This document shows positions 17,145-25,208 of a stretch of 64,000 bases of DNA, one piece after another. This DNA is from Candidatus Poribacteria bacterium (GTDB lineage: Bacteria > Poribacteria > WGA-4E > PCPOR2b), in NCBI GenBank assembly GCA_022822005.1, contig JAJECO010000042.1:36076-100075 (forward strand), written 5' to 3'. The notes below the pieces were generated by a model. The model searched no databases, was not told the origin of the DNA, and saw nothing but the letters and a program-made list of their open reading frames with translations. Within the stretch, counting starts at the first letter, position 1. Each line of letters starts with the position of its first letter. A program made the position numbers and the translations under genes.

Positions 17145-17942
17145 TTAACGACCAGTTCTGATATGGCTCCAAGTGGTTATCAATTTGTCTTGTGGCTCGA
17201 CCGACAAGAATATCCCTTTAAAAACCGCCGTCACTTCTTTTTCGGTTAAAGGGCGATCATAAAGCTGAAACTCGTCCATCGCAAAGGAGGCAGCTCGGCT
17301 CGTCGTTCCGCCGATACGAAGTTGCCCCTTACCTTGGATAAAGTCTCGTCTGACCTTAAAGTTGCCTTTTTCTTCGCCGTTGATGTAGACGATAAGGTCG
17401 CTTGCCTTTTTGACGCCCACGATGTGATACCACGTCTCCAGGTCAAAACCTTTACCCTTGCCGTCGGGTCCAACTGCATTAGCTCCTTGGTCGCCAAATT
17501 TATATTCAAGCGCTAAACCGGGGTGGGTCAGAAAGATGCCTGGTGCGCTCCCTTTTTCCTCGCCAACTAAAATGTTGGCTTTTTTCAAAATACTTGATCG
17601 GGCACCCATGGGGTTGAATATATAGATCCAGAAGGCGTAGGTGTTATCTCCATACTTATCCATTCGGTCAAACTCTTCCACGCGGAGTTGTGCACTGACG
17701 TTGTTGAAGAGCTTTAGAGCGCCTACCCCCTTGTGGACCTCGGCGGGTTCGTTGGTGATTTTGGCACCAAACCGCAGCTTACCGTCGTTACCCCCGCCGG
17801 TGAGGTCTTCGACCTTTCTTCCATCGAGCTGCTCTTCAAATGTGAAGTACAGAATCAAATTTGGATCTAGAGCCGCTTGGGCAGAAAAAATCGTCATGAC
17901 CAGAAACATGGTAATGAAACTTACCGCAATAAGCGTTCTCAT
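17145..17942 (-). CDS. Secreted LamG-domain protein, array member 4
   Basis: A 265-residue protein: signal peptide (MRTLIAVSFITMFLVM...SAQA|ALDP), LamG domain and the tail DKLITTWSHIRTGR. It is closest to member 6 (ILVGEEKG...GIFLTHPGLALEYKFG). In the tail the usual Gly after Trp is Ser. The ATG at 17942 follows AAAGGAGGAATTGAAA; the TTG two codons upstream is less likely. The conserved loop differences between copies lie in the segment that would form the ligand-facing side of a LamG fold, so the copies may bind different partners. Confidence 0.87.
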   Translation of the reverse strand: MRTLIAVSFITMFLVMTIFSAQAALDPNLILYFTFEEQLDGRKVEDLTGGGNDGKLRFGAKITNEPAEVHKGVGALKLFNNVSAQLRVEEFDRMDKYGDNTYAFWIYIFNPMGARSSILKKANILVGEEKGSAPGIFLTHPGLALEYKFGDQGANAVGPDGKGKGFDLETWYHIVGVKKASDLIVYINGEEKGNFKVRRDFIQGKGQLRIGGTTSRAASFAMDEFQLYDRPLTEKEVTAVFKGIFLSVEPQDKLITTWSHIRTGR

Positions 17943-18038
17943 TTTCAATTCCTCCTTTGATGTTGGACTTTAGTCAATTAAACACCGAAGATCTACTGTA
18001 GGCCTACCAAAGTCAAGGTTATTCTCATCCTCAAATGA

Positions 18039-18073
18039 TATAGCCCCGACGGCTAAAATCCGTCGGGGCTATA
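18039..18073 (-). terminator. Intergenic hairpin of the LamG array (copy B)
   Basis: A 14-bp stem (left arm 18039-18052, right arm 18060-18073), core TAGCCCCGACGG/CCGTCGGGGCTA, loop CTAAAAT, 50 nt after the stop of the gene at 18123. It is homologous to the other two array hairpins. Compensating changes relative to copy A (T to C with A to G) keep the stem paired. Confidence 0.55.
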
Positions 18074-18122
18074 GAGTGTCTCTTGCTTAATATGCTATCA
18101 GAATCTATCAGGGTTCTGTCGA

Positions 18123-18941
18123 TTAACGTCCCGCTTTGAGACTGCCCCAGGTAGTAGTCAATTGTGTCTCAGGTTCGACCGACAGGAATAGACCCTTCGC
18201 ATCCGCCTCCACCTCTTTTGCAGTTAAGGCGCGGTTATACAGCCCAAATTCATCCATAGCAAAAGAGGCAGCTCGAATTCGCGCTCCGCCGATACGAAGA
18301 TGCCCCTTACCTTGGATGAAATCGCGTTTGACATTATATCTGGCTATTTCTTCACCGTCAATGTAGATTATCAGATCTGATGGCTTTTTGACCCCCGCGA
18401 TGTGATACCATTTGTTTAGTTCAAACTTTTTACCCTTGCCGCCGGGACCAACCCCGTCACCCGGTACAGCCCCTTGGTCGCCAAATTTATATGTCAGTGT
18501 TAGCCCCGGATCGGTCAAAAAAATGGCTGGCGAGTTCCCTTTCACATCACCAACTAAAAGGTGGGCTTTTTGCAGAATAATTTCCTCCGGACAACACGGA
18601 TCATTTCTGACACCGTAGATGTAGAGCCAAAAAGTGTAGGTGTTCTCTTTATAGTTATCCATCTCCTTAAAGGACTCGACCAGAAACTGAGCACTGATAT
18701 TGTTAAAAATTTTTAACGCTCCCGTGCCCTTGTATATCTCTGCAGGGTCATTTGTGATTTTGGCACCCAACTTGAGTTTTCCATTGTTACCGCCGCCGGT
18801 GAGGTCTTCGACCATTTTTCCATCGAGCTGCTCATCAAATGCAAAATACAAAATCATGTTCGGATCGATAGCCGCCGAGGCAAAGAAAACTGTAATGAAC
18901 AGAAGCATGGTGACGAAACTTAATGTAATAAGTGTTCTCAT
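18123..18941 (-). CDS. Secreted LamG-domain protein, array member 3
   Basis: A 272-residue protein with a signal peptide (MRTLITLSFVTMLLF...ASA|AIDP), one LamG domain and the tail TQLTTTWGSLKAGR. It has a vicinal cysteine pair in an inserted loop (RNDPCCPEE, about residue 115) that member 2 shares and members 4-6 lack. WYHIAGVKKPSDLIIYIDGEE and DEFGLYNRALTAKEVE are the family landmarks. The start ATG follows AAAAGGAGAAATTGAA. Confidence 0.87.
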   Translation of the reverse strand: MRTLITLSFVTMLLFITVFFASAAIDPNMILYFAFDEQLDGKMVEDLTGGGNNGKLKLGAKITNDPAEIYKGTGALKIFNNISAQFLVESFKEMDNYKENTYTFWLYIYGVRNDPCCPEEIILQKAHLLVGDVKGNSPAIFLTDPGLTLTYKFGDQGAVPGDGVGPGGKGKKFELNKWYHIAGVKKPSDLIIYIDGEEIARYNVKRDFIQGKGHLRIGGARIRAASFAMDEFGLYNRALTAKEVEADAKGLFLSVEPETQLTTTWGSLKAGR

Positions 18942-19008
18942 TTCAATTTCTCCTTTTATACCGATTCAGGTTGAGTGATAAGCTAACTGTTATAACATTT
19001 TCTGCTCC

Positions 19009-19020
19009 CCGATAAATCGG
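19009..19020. repeat. Dispersed palindrome CCGATAAATCGG
   Basis: One of three copies in the window of a short palindrome with core CCGAT(A/T)(A/T)ATCGG. The others are at 24031-24046 and 42055-42066. Confidence 0.5.
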
Positions 19021-19081
19021 AGGAATTCCCAAAATCTGCATAGTGGTTGAAATGGCTTAAACCTTGCTGTTCAAAATGATA

Positions 19082-19113
19082 TAGCCCTGATGGACAAAAA
19101 TCCTTCAGGGCTA
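19082..19113 (-). terminator. Intergenic hairpin of the LamG array (copy C)
   Basis: TAGCCCTGATGGA pairs with TCCTTCAGGGCTA (13 positions, one T-T mismatch) around CAAAAA, 45 nt after the stop of the gene at 19158. It is homologous to copies A and B, including the TCAAA..GATA flank. Confidence 0.5.
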
Positions 19114-19157
19114 AAATAGGATGGGTTTCACGTAACTTGCGATCAAAGTTTTGTTGG

Positions 19158-19976
19158 TTAACGACCTGTCTTGAGATAGCCCCAAGTGGTAGTCAATTTT
19201 GTTTCAGGTTCAACCGACAGGAATACACCTTTGGCATCCAATGCCACCTCTTTTTCGGTTAAGGCACGGTTATAAAGCCCAAACTCATCCATCGCAAAAG
19301 AGGCTGCCCGCTGCCGAGTTCCGCCGATGCGAAGGTGCCCTTTACCCTGAACAAAATCGCGTTGGACCTTATACCTCGCTTCCTCTTTGCCATCAATGTA
19401 GATTATCAGGCTGGTTGCCTGTTTGACTCCCGCGATGTGATACCATTTTTTTAGTTCAAATTGTAGACCCTTGCCGCCGGGACCGACAGGATCCCCCTCT
19501 ATCGCCCCTTGGTCTGTAAATTTATATACCAGAGATAGACCTGGATCGGTGAGAAAGACACCCGGTGCGCTCCCCTTGTCAGCAGCGTCTAAAACGTTGG
19601 CTTTTTTGAAGATGCTTTCCACTGCACAACACGGATCATTTCTGACACCGTATATGTAAATCCAGAAGGTGTAGGTGTTGTCTTTATAAGTCTCCATTTC
19701 CTTGAAAGACTCAACGAGCACCTGAGCACTGATGTTGTTGAAGATTTTTAGCGCTCCCGCTCCTTTGTACACCTCTTCAGGTTCGTTTGTGATCTTGGCA
19801 CCTAATTTGAGTTTCCCATCGTTACCACCACCGGTGAGGTCTTCGACCTTCCTCCCATCCAGCTGCTCATCAAACGAGAAATACAATAGCATCTCCGGAT
19901 CTATAGCCGCCGGGGCAGAATAAACCGTTACGGCAACAAAGGTAATAAGGAAGCTGAACCAAATAAAGGCTTTCAC
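19158..19976 (-). CDS. Secreted LamG-domain protein, array member 2
   Basis: A 272-residue protein: signal peptide (MKAFIWFSFLITFVAV...APA|AIDP), LamG domain and tail TKLTTTWGYLKTGR. It shares the CC-containing loop (RNDPCCAVE) with member 3. The start is a GTG at 19976, since GGAGGAATTAAAA lies at the right distance before it and no ATG is available. Domain landmarks are FSFDEQLDGRKVEDLTGGGNDGKL, WYHIAGVKQATSLIIYIDGKEEAR and DEFGLYNRALTEKEV. Confidence 0.87.
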   Translation of the reverse strand: MKAFIWFSFLITFVAVTVYSAPAAIDPEMLLYFSFDEQLDGRKVEDLTGGGNDGKLKLGAKITNEPEEVYKGAGALKIFNNISAQVLVESFKEMETYKDNTYTFWIYIYGVRNDPCCAVESIFKKANVLDAADKGSAPGVFLTDPGLSLVYKFTDQGAIEGDPVGPGGKGLQFELKKWYHIAGVKQATSLIIYIDGKEEARYKVQRDFVQGKGHLRIGGTRQRAASFAMDEFGLYNRALTEKEVALDAKGVFLSVEPETKLTTTWGYLKTGR

Positions 19977-20061
19977 TTTTAATTCCTCCTTTTATTCCGG
20001 TTTAGGTTTAGTAGCACTCAATTTAAGCGATTTATTGTAGTGTTATCAGAAGTTCCGTCGG

Positions 20062-20928
20062 TTAATGGCTAATTTTAATATCGCCCCAGGTGGTTGTCAC
20101 TCTCCTTTCAGGTTCAACCGATAGAAGTATGCCCTTGGCGTCCAACGCTACTTCATCGTCAGTTAAGGGACGATCGTAAAGAGAAAACTCATCCATAATG
20201 AAATTGGCAGAGCGTTCCCGTGTGCCACCAAGACGCAGTAACGCCTCACCCTGAACGAAATCTCTTGGGACATCGTATCTGCCTTGCTTCTTGCCGTTGA
20301 TGTAGATTATTAACTCGTTTGCCTTTTTGACACCCGCGACGTGATACCACTTCTTGAACTCAAACACGGTGCCGTTGCCACCGGGACCGACTATGCCCTT
20401 GGCGCCTATAGCCCCTTGGACCCCGCCACCTCCTTTATCTTCAAATTGATAGATAAGGGCTAATGGTTCCTCCTGAAGCAAGATCCCCGGTGCCCAACCT
20501 TTCACATTGCCCTCTAGAACTCTCCCCTTTTCCAGAATGCTTGCTCTACCTTCCCCACAGGTCCCACCACAATGTTCCCAATTCCAAGGCTTAGCGGTGT
20601 TACCTAAGATATAGAACCAGAAGGTGTAGGTGTTATCTTTATACTCATTCATTCTCTTAAAGGGCTCGACACGGACCTGAGCACTGATGTTAGTGAATTT
20701 AACCGCGCCTGTTCCCTTGTATACTTCCTCGGGTTCGTTTGTGATCTTGGCACCTAATTTGAGTTTCCCATTGTTACCGCCGCCGGTCAGGTCTTCTATC
20801 TGCTTCCCATCGAGCTGCTCGTCAAACGAGAACCATAGAAGCATATTCGGATCTATGGCCGCCGGTGTAGAGAGGATCATTATAAACAGTAACGTGGTGA
20901 TGAAGCTCGCCCCAATAAACGTTCTCAT
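20062..20928 (-). CDS. Secreted LamG-domain protein, array member 1
   Basis: A 288-residue protein and the first gene of the array. Signal peptide MRTFIGASFITTLLFIM...TPA|AIDP, then a LamG domain with the longest central loop of the set (NWEHCGGTCGEGRAS, two cysteines four residues apart, and a Gly-rich GGGGVQGAIGAKG stretch). The tail is RRVTTTWGDIKISH. The frame opens at 20958, but the ATG at 20928 gives a proper signal peptide after GAAGGGTTGAGA. It is transcribed from a promoter at 20995-21024 that diverges from the one for the plus-strand LamG gene. Confidence 0.87.
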   Translation of the reverse strand: MRTFIGASFITTLLFIMILSTPAAIDPNMLLWFSFDEQLDGKQIEDLTGGGNNGKLKLGAKITNEPEEVYKGTGAVKFTNISAQVRVEPFKRMNEYKDNTYTFWFYILGNTAKPWNWEHCGGTCGEGRASILEKGRVLEGNVKGWAPGILLQEEPLALIYQFEDKGGGGVQGAIGAKGIVGPGGNGTVFEFKKWYHVAGVKKANELIIYINGKKQGRYDVPRDFVQGEALLRLGGTRERSANFIMDEFSLYDRPLTDDEVALDAKGILLSVEPERRVTTTWGDIKISH

Positions 20929-20994
20929 TCTCAACCCTTCCTTTCCAAAATCCGACAATCTGCGACAATTGAAACACCTAAAAAAATTAAAATC

Positions 20995-21024
20995 ATCGTA
21001 TCACATCCATTAAATATATGTCAA
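20995..21024 (-). promoter_or_regulatory. Promoter of the LamG array
   Basis: On the minus strand TTGACA (21024-21019) and TACGAT (21000-20995) are 18 bp apart, about 67 bp before the first LamG start codon. The AT-rich divergent region 20960-21075 carries this and the opposite-facing promoter. Confidence 0.6.
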
Positions 21025-21044
21025 GAGAAAATAGAATTTTTAGT

Positions 21045-21073
21045 TTGACATTATTTTTCGCTAGTATTATAAT
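21045..21073 (+). promoter_or_regulatory. Perfect-consensus sigma70 promoter of the plus-strand LamG gene
   Basis: TTGACA (21045-21050), 17 bp, TATAAT (21068-21073). It faces away from the LamG array promoter, with the two -35 boxes about 20 bp apart. The predicted leader is about 125 nt. Confidence 0.75.
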
Positions 21074-21204
21074 AGCCTCTTAATGCAACAATCTGCAGAG
21101 ATTTGCAATGAAATGGGCAGATTCGCAAGCGGATCGCCATTCGGATGGACAATGTGTCGGCCGATACAAATTTCTGTAATAACTACAAACAGGAGGATAT
21201 TCAA

Positions 21205-22005
21205 ATGCAAAGGTTGAAGAGATTTCCAATGAGCACCCTGGTCGCTATCTTTTTGATAGGCCTGTTGCCATCCTTAGGATATAGCCAGATTCAATTGGAT
21301 GACCCGCTCCTCGTATTCTACTTTCCTCTCAATGAAGGCAAGGGGGATATAATAAAAGACCTCGGTCCCAATGGACTGGAGGGAGAAACTGAAGGTGCCC
21401 CAGCATGGGTAGATTCCGTAGATCCAAAATTTGGAACCTGCCTTTCATTTATAGACGGAAAAGAACAGTCGGCATTTGTAGCAGATGTGCCAGCTTTGGA
21501 TCTCGGCGAATCTGATACCACCCTCGCTGCTTGGGTTAAGACTGGCAAAGAGGTGGGCCAGGGATTTGTTTATATCAAATGGGATGGCGGTGGCTGGTAT
21601 ATCAAGCTAAAAGATAAGTTGCTCTTCACCCGCTATCACATACCCGCACCCGTCGGCTTTGGTGGTGAGATCGGTAGTAAAACTGAGATTGCCGATGACG
21701 TATGGCATCATGTCGCCTCCATGCGGACAAACAAAGAGACAGTTTCACTCTTCATTGATGGCAAACTAGACCATAAAGATGACGCGGGTTCAGCCCCTGG
21801 TTCCGCTAATACCCCTGCCAATTTGGAAATTGGTCGGTTTAAGGAAGAGCGTTTCTGGGATGGGGAGTTCGATGAACTTTTCCTGATGAAGCGAAATTTG
21901 ACAAACGCCGAACTTCAACTGTTGATGGAAGGACAGTTTTTAGCAGTTGAATCAAAGGGGAAACTTCCCCTCACTTGGGGGAGTCTCAAAGCTTCCAGGA
22001 ATTGA
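21205..22005 (+). CDS. Secreted LamG-domain protein, divergent member 7
   Basis: A 266-residue protein with a signal peptide (LVAIFLIGLLPSLGYSQ) and a LamG/concanavalin-like domain: LVFYFPLNEGKGDIIKDLGPNGLEG, WVKTGKEVG...YIKWDGGGW, VWHHVASMRTNKETVSLFIDGK and FDELFLMKRNLTNAEL. Sequence identity to the six array members is low, but it ends in the same tail (GKLPLTWGSLKASRN), so the tail is conserved better than the domain. AGGAGGATATTCAA before the ATG at 21205 fixes the start; the upstream extension to 21145 is rejected. Confidence 0.85.
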   Translation: MQRLKRFPMSTLVAIFLIGLLPSLGYSQIQLDDPLLVFYFPLNEGKGDIIKDLGPNGLEGETEGAPAWVDSVDPKFGTCLSFIDGKEQSAFVADVPALDLGESDTTLAAWVKTGKEVGQGFVYIKWDGGGWYIKLKDKLLFTRYHIPAPVGFGGEIGSKTEIADDVWHHVASMRTNKETVSLFIDGKLDHKDDAGSAPGSANTPANLEIGRFKEERFWDGEFDELFLMKRNLTNAELQLLMEGQFLAVESKGKLPLTWGSLKASRN

Positions 22006-22187
22006 TGAGGCACCATTAGGAAGTTTGCCATTGTCCAAATTTTGTACTTAAGAAAATATGCAAATAATAGGAAAATGGGCTGAATTTGGGGCGCGTTTTC
22101 ACAACAAGTTGCGGTGAGGGACCTGCCGAATTTATTCGTGCGAGTTTCTCGCCGCAATTTTTTATCTGTCAGGGGAGAAATCTGCGG

Positions 22188-23978
22188 ATGAAAAAGACGT
22201 TGATTATGTTGACGGGGCTTGTAGCAATCAACATAGTAAGCTGGCAAATGGCTTGGTCGCAGCAAACAAAATCTGTTACCGAATCTGCCGATGAAAGTCA
22301 GATTATCTTGGCTGAATATCAGTGGAACGGCAGAAAATTCGAGATTTCACTTGCGGATTTCAAGGCGGCGATTGGAGAGTTGTCATTCTTTCAGCAGGAG
22401 AACTACGCAAGTAAAGCCGGGAAAACAGAATACCTGCCAGAGTTTATTGATAGAAAACTGAAAGTCCTCGCAGCGATAGATAAGGGTTTAGATCAAGATG
22501 AAGATATACTCAAAAAGGCGCAGGAATACAAACATACACTCTTAATCGAACGCCTGACCCTGATCGAAGTTGATGAAAAAGTCTCTCCCACAGAGGAAGA
22601 TCGGCGGCAGTATTACGAGGAACACAAATCAGAATACGTGGAAGAGGCAGCAGCACGAGTAACCTGCATTAGTGTCTTGGAAAAAGCGCTTGCGCAGGAG
22701 ACACTGGCACAAATCAAAGCCGGAGTAGACATCAACGAACTGGCAAAAGAGCTGTCGGAAAAAGAAAAATTGTTTGGTCCCGGGAGCAACAAGCTGGATC
22801 CGGGGAACACCGGGCTCTTCACCAAGGACGAATCCGAGGACTGGCAGGTTTTTGTTGATACCGCCTTTGATATGGAAGTCGGTGAAATCACGGAAGAAAT
22901 CCTTGAACTTGAGATGGATCACGAAATATACTACCTCATTTTCCGCAAGGAGGAGCATATACCGGAGCGTATAGCGGATTTTAAGGAGGTCAGAGACTAT
23001 ATTGAACCCTCTGTTAAGCGTGAAAAAAAACGGCAGCGAATCATTGAATGGGTGGCAGAAGTTACTTCAGCAAGTGAACTGAAAACCTACCCAGAACGGA
23101 TTCCTGAAACAGTGCTCGACCAAGAGGAACCGGTGACAAACACGGAAAATATTGTCATTGCAGAGTTTGATTGCGACGGAAAGCAGCGGATTACACTCGC
23201 TGAAATGATACAGGACATTCGCGAACTCTCGGAGTATACACCGGAACGTTATAAAGATAAAGCGCGCCTTGAAGAATACGTTACCCTGATGGCTGAAGGT
23301 CGCTTAATACTCTGTCTCGCCAAAGCGCGTAGACTTGAAGAAGAACAAGAAATCCAGAAAAAAAGTCGCAGGTATCTCCACACGCTGCTAGCCGACAGAT
23401 TGTGGAAGATCGAAGTTGAGCAGAAACTCGAGGCGACAGAGGAAGACATACAAGCCAACTATGAAGCGCGTAAAAGCGAGTTTGCCGAAGAGGAACAGGT
23501 GCGGCTAACCTGTATCACGCTTAGGGATAGTGACCGCGCGAAAGCGGTTTTTGAGTCAATTCAGTCGGGCAAAGATATGGTTGAAGTGGCAAAGGAGTTG
23601 TCAGATACCGGCGAATTGACCGGTCCCGGGGCGGATCCTCTCAACCCCGGCGATACCGGTTACTTGACCCGTGACACCTTTCCGAAAGAGCAGCAAGCTT
23701 TTACTGATGCGGCCTTTGCGATGGAAGTAGGACAGACCGTTGATGGTATCATGACTGTCAGCTTTCAAGGCAGACAATACTATACAATATTCCGGAAAGA
23801 AGAACATAACTCAGCGCGCCAAAAAACACTTGACGACTCGGAGGTCCAGCGAATCGTGACGGCGGACACCCAAACGGAAATGCGCGATGCGCTTACTGCC
23901 AAGCTACACACTCAACTTCGTAATAAAGCAAAAGTCAGAATATACTTCGACCGAATTCCAGAGGGGTCAGATAAGTGA
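22188..23978 (+). CDS. Periplasmic SurA/PrsA-like PPIase with two parvulin modules
   Basis: A 596-residue exported protein. After the signal peptide (MKKTLIMLTGLVAINIVSWQMAWSQ) it has two homologous halves of about 285 residues (roughly 30-310 and 311-590). Each half has an N-terminal SurA/trigger-factor-like helical part (IVIAEFDCDGK...EYVTLMAEGRLI; LLADRLWKIEVEQKLEATEEDIQ) and a PpiC-type rotamase domain (VTCISVL...AGVDINELAKELS...GPGSNKLDPGNTGLF...AFDMEVGEIT). The fold assists outer-membrane or secreted protein folding. Two repeats in one chain recall SurA's paired parvulin domains but here the helical part is duplicated too. It follows a LamG gene, which could be a client. The ATG at 22188 after CAGGGGAG gives the signal peptide. 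Confidence 0.8.
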   Translation: MKKTLIMLTGLVAINIVSWQMAWSQQTKSVTESADESQIILAEYQWNGRKFEISLADFKAAIGELSFFQQENYASKAGKTEYLPEFIDRKLKVLAAIDKGLDQDEDILKKAQEYKHTLLIERLTLIEVDEKVSPTEEDRRQYYEEHKSEYVEEAAARVTCISVLEKALAQETLAQIKAGVDINELAKELSEKEKLFGPGSNKLDPGNTGLFTKDESEDWQVFVDTAFDMEVGEITEEILELEMDHEIYYLIFRKEEHIPERIADFKEVRDYIEPSVKREKKRQRIIEWVAEVTSASELKTYPERIPETVLDQEEPVTNTENIVIAEFDCDGKQRITLAEMIQDIRELSEYTPERYKDKARLEEYVTLMAEGRLILCLAKARRLEEEQEIQKKSRRYLHTLLADRLWKIEVEQKLEATEEDIQANYEARKSEFAEEEQVRLTCITLRDSDRAKAVFESIQSGKDMVEVAKELSDTGELTGPGADPLNPGDTGYLTRDTFPKEQQAFTDAAFAMEVGQTVDGIMTVSFQGRQYYTIFRKEEHNSARQKTLDDSEVQRIVTADTQTEMRDALTAKLHTQLRNKAKVRIYFDRIPEGSDK

Positions 23979-24030
23979 TAACAACCATCCACCTTCAGCT
24001 TGGAGTACTAACTTCAAGCCAAAGTCTCAG

Positions 24031-24046
24031 TCCCGATTTATCGGGA
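24031..24046. repeat. Dispersed palindrome TCCCGATTTATCGGGA
   Basis: A 16-bp near-perfect palindrome in the gap between the PPIase and PhyH copy 3. It shares its core with 19009-19020 and 42055-42066. Confidence 0.55.
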
Positions 24047-24134
24047 GGGATTTAGCAATGCACAGCGGACAAAACTATCAAGGCTTGTGTTGTGATGCAC
24101 GACTTGACAATGCTAAATTTAGGAGGATTCACAG

Positions 24135-24914
24135 ATGATGCAATCAATCAGTAACAGTCAATGGGAGCAATTCAAGGAGGAAGGCTATCTCCTGCTCGGT
24201 AGAGTGATGGACGATGAAGAACTTGCTACTTTACAGAAGCGCATTGATGACATCATGATGGGTAATGCCAAACTCCCCTACGACCAGCTAATGATGCAAC
24301 TCGATGGTAAGACCAGCGACTACAGTAAGATGGAACCAATGACCAAGGGACACAAAGGTCCGTCGTTAAACTATCGTAAGATCACCGAACTGGAGCTTGA
24401 CCCATTCTTTCTGTCGTATATGCAAAAACCTGCCTTCCGAGACATTTGCGCCAGAGCCTACGGTCCCTCTACCTCGGTTGCTACCCCACGTGCAATGTTT
24501 ATGAATAAGCCGGCCGACACAGGAACTCACCTGCCTTGGCATCAGGACGTATTTCGGAACCTTGACACACTTTCAGACATTATCATCTGGGCGGCACTGG
24601 ATCCAGCGACTCTTGATAGTGGTTGTCTCAGAGTAATTCCCAAATCTCATCACCGCATCTATGAAGGAAATTTCCCAACGGAAGAACAGCTGGAAGCCCT
24701 CTTTGCAGTGGCAGATCCCGTCACCCTTGAATTACAACCGGGCGAGGGGGTATTATTGCACGTCAATCTGATTCACACCTCTGCGGTGAATGATACTGGT
24801 CTACCGCGGCGAGCATTCAGCGTCGCTTATATAGATGCTGCGGCCAGGACCAACGATGGTCTGCCTCTCCCCACTATTTTCGGCGAAGATGCCTTAACCC
24901 CACAATTCAACTAA
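24135..24914 (+). CDS. Phytanoyl-CoA dioxygenase (PhyH) family protein, copy 3
   Basis: A 259-residue Fe(II)/2-oxoglutarate oxygenase. Ligands: His136-x-Asp138 (LPWHQDVFR) and His214 (LIHTSAVND); Arg225/226 (PRRAFSVAY) binds 2-oxoglutarate in the family. DSGCLRVIPKSHH is the conserved core. AGGAGGATTCACAG lies before the ATG at 24135. It opens the second oxygenase region, which goes on to a 2OG oxygenase, an enolase-superfamily protein and three DUF6785 proteins. The substrate is unknown. Confidence 0.9.
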   Translation: MMQSISNSQWEQFKEEGYLLLGRVMDDEELATLQKRIDDIMMGNAKLPYDQLMMQLDGKTSDYSKMEPMTKGHKGPSLNYRKITELELDPFFLSYMQKPAFRDICARAYGPSTSVATPRAMFMNKPADTGTHLPWHQDVFRNLDTLSDIIIWAALDPATLDSGCLRVIPKSHHRIYEGNFPTEEQLEALFAVADPVTLELQPGEGVLLHVNLIHTSAVNDTGLPRRAFSVAYIDAAARTNDGLPLPTIFGEDALTPQFN

Positions 24915-24935
24915 CCAAGCAGGTGTTCAATCCTG

Positions 24936-24972
24936 ATGGCGTAGGTTTTCTAATAATGAAAACTTACGCCAT
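24936..24972 (+). terminator. Strong hairpin after PhyH copy 3
   Basis: A 15-bp stem with one G-U pair (24936-24950 with 24958-24972) and a 7-nt loop TAATAAT, 22 nt after the stop. No T-run follows. The remaining gap up to 25208 holds no gene. Confidence 0.55.
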
Positions 24973-25208
24973 TGTCACACTATCATTCCGTAAAGGTGGG
25001 GAGCTGCTGGCAGTGCCCGCCCGACAAAATCAGACTTCATTGCTACCCCTTGGAGTTGTGCTTATCAGTAATCGCTAGGGAGTGCAATTCCTCCCTAACA
25101 TCATGATGTTTGCTCACCCCCAAGAATCGCTCGCTCTTTGTTACATTCAGGGATAGGCTTCACACCTCGACATGCCGGTCAAAACTAATTTCGCAGGAGA
25201 ACAGTTTA

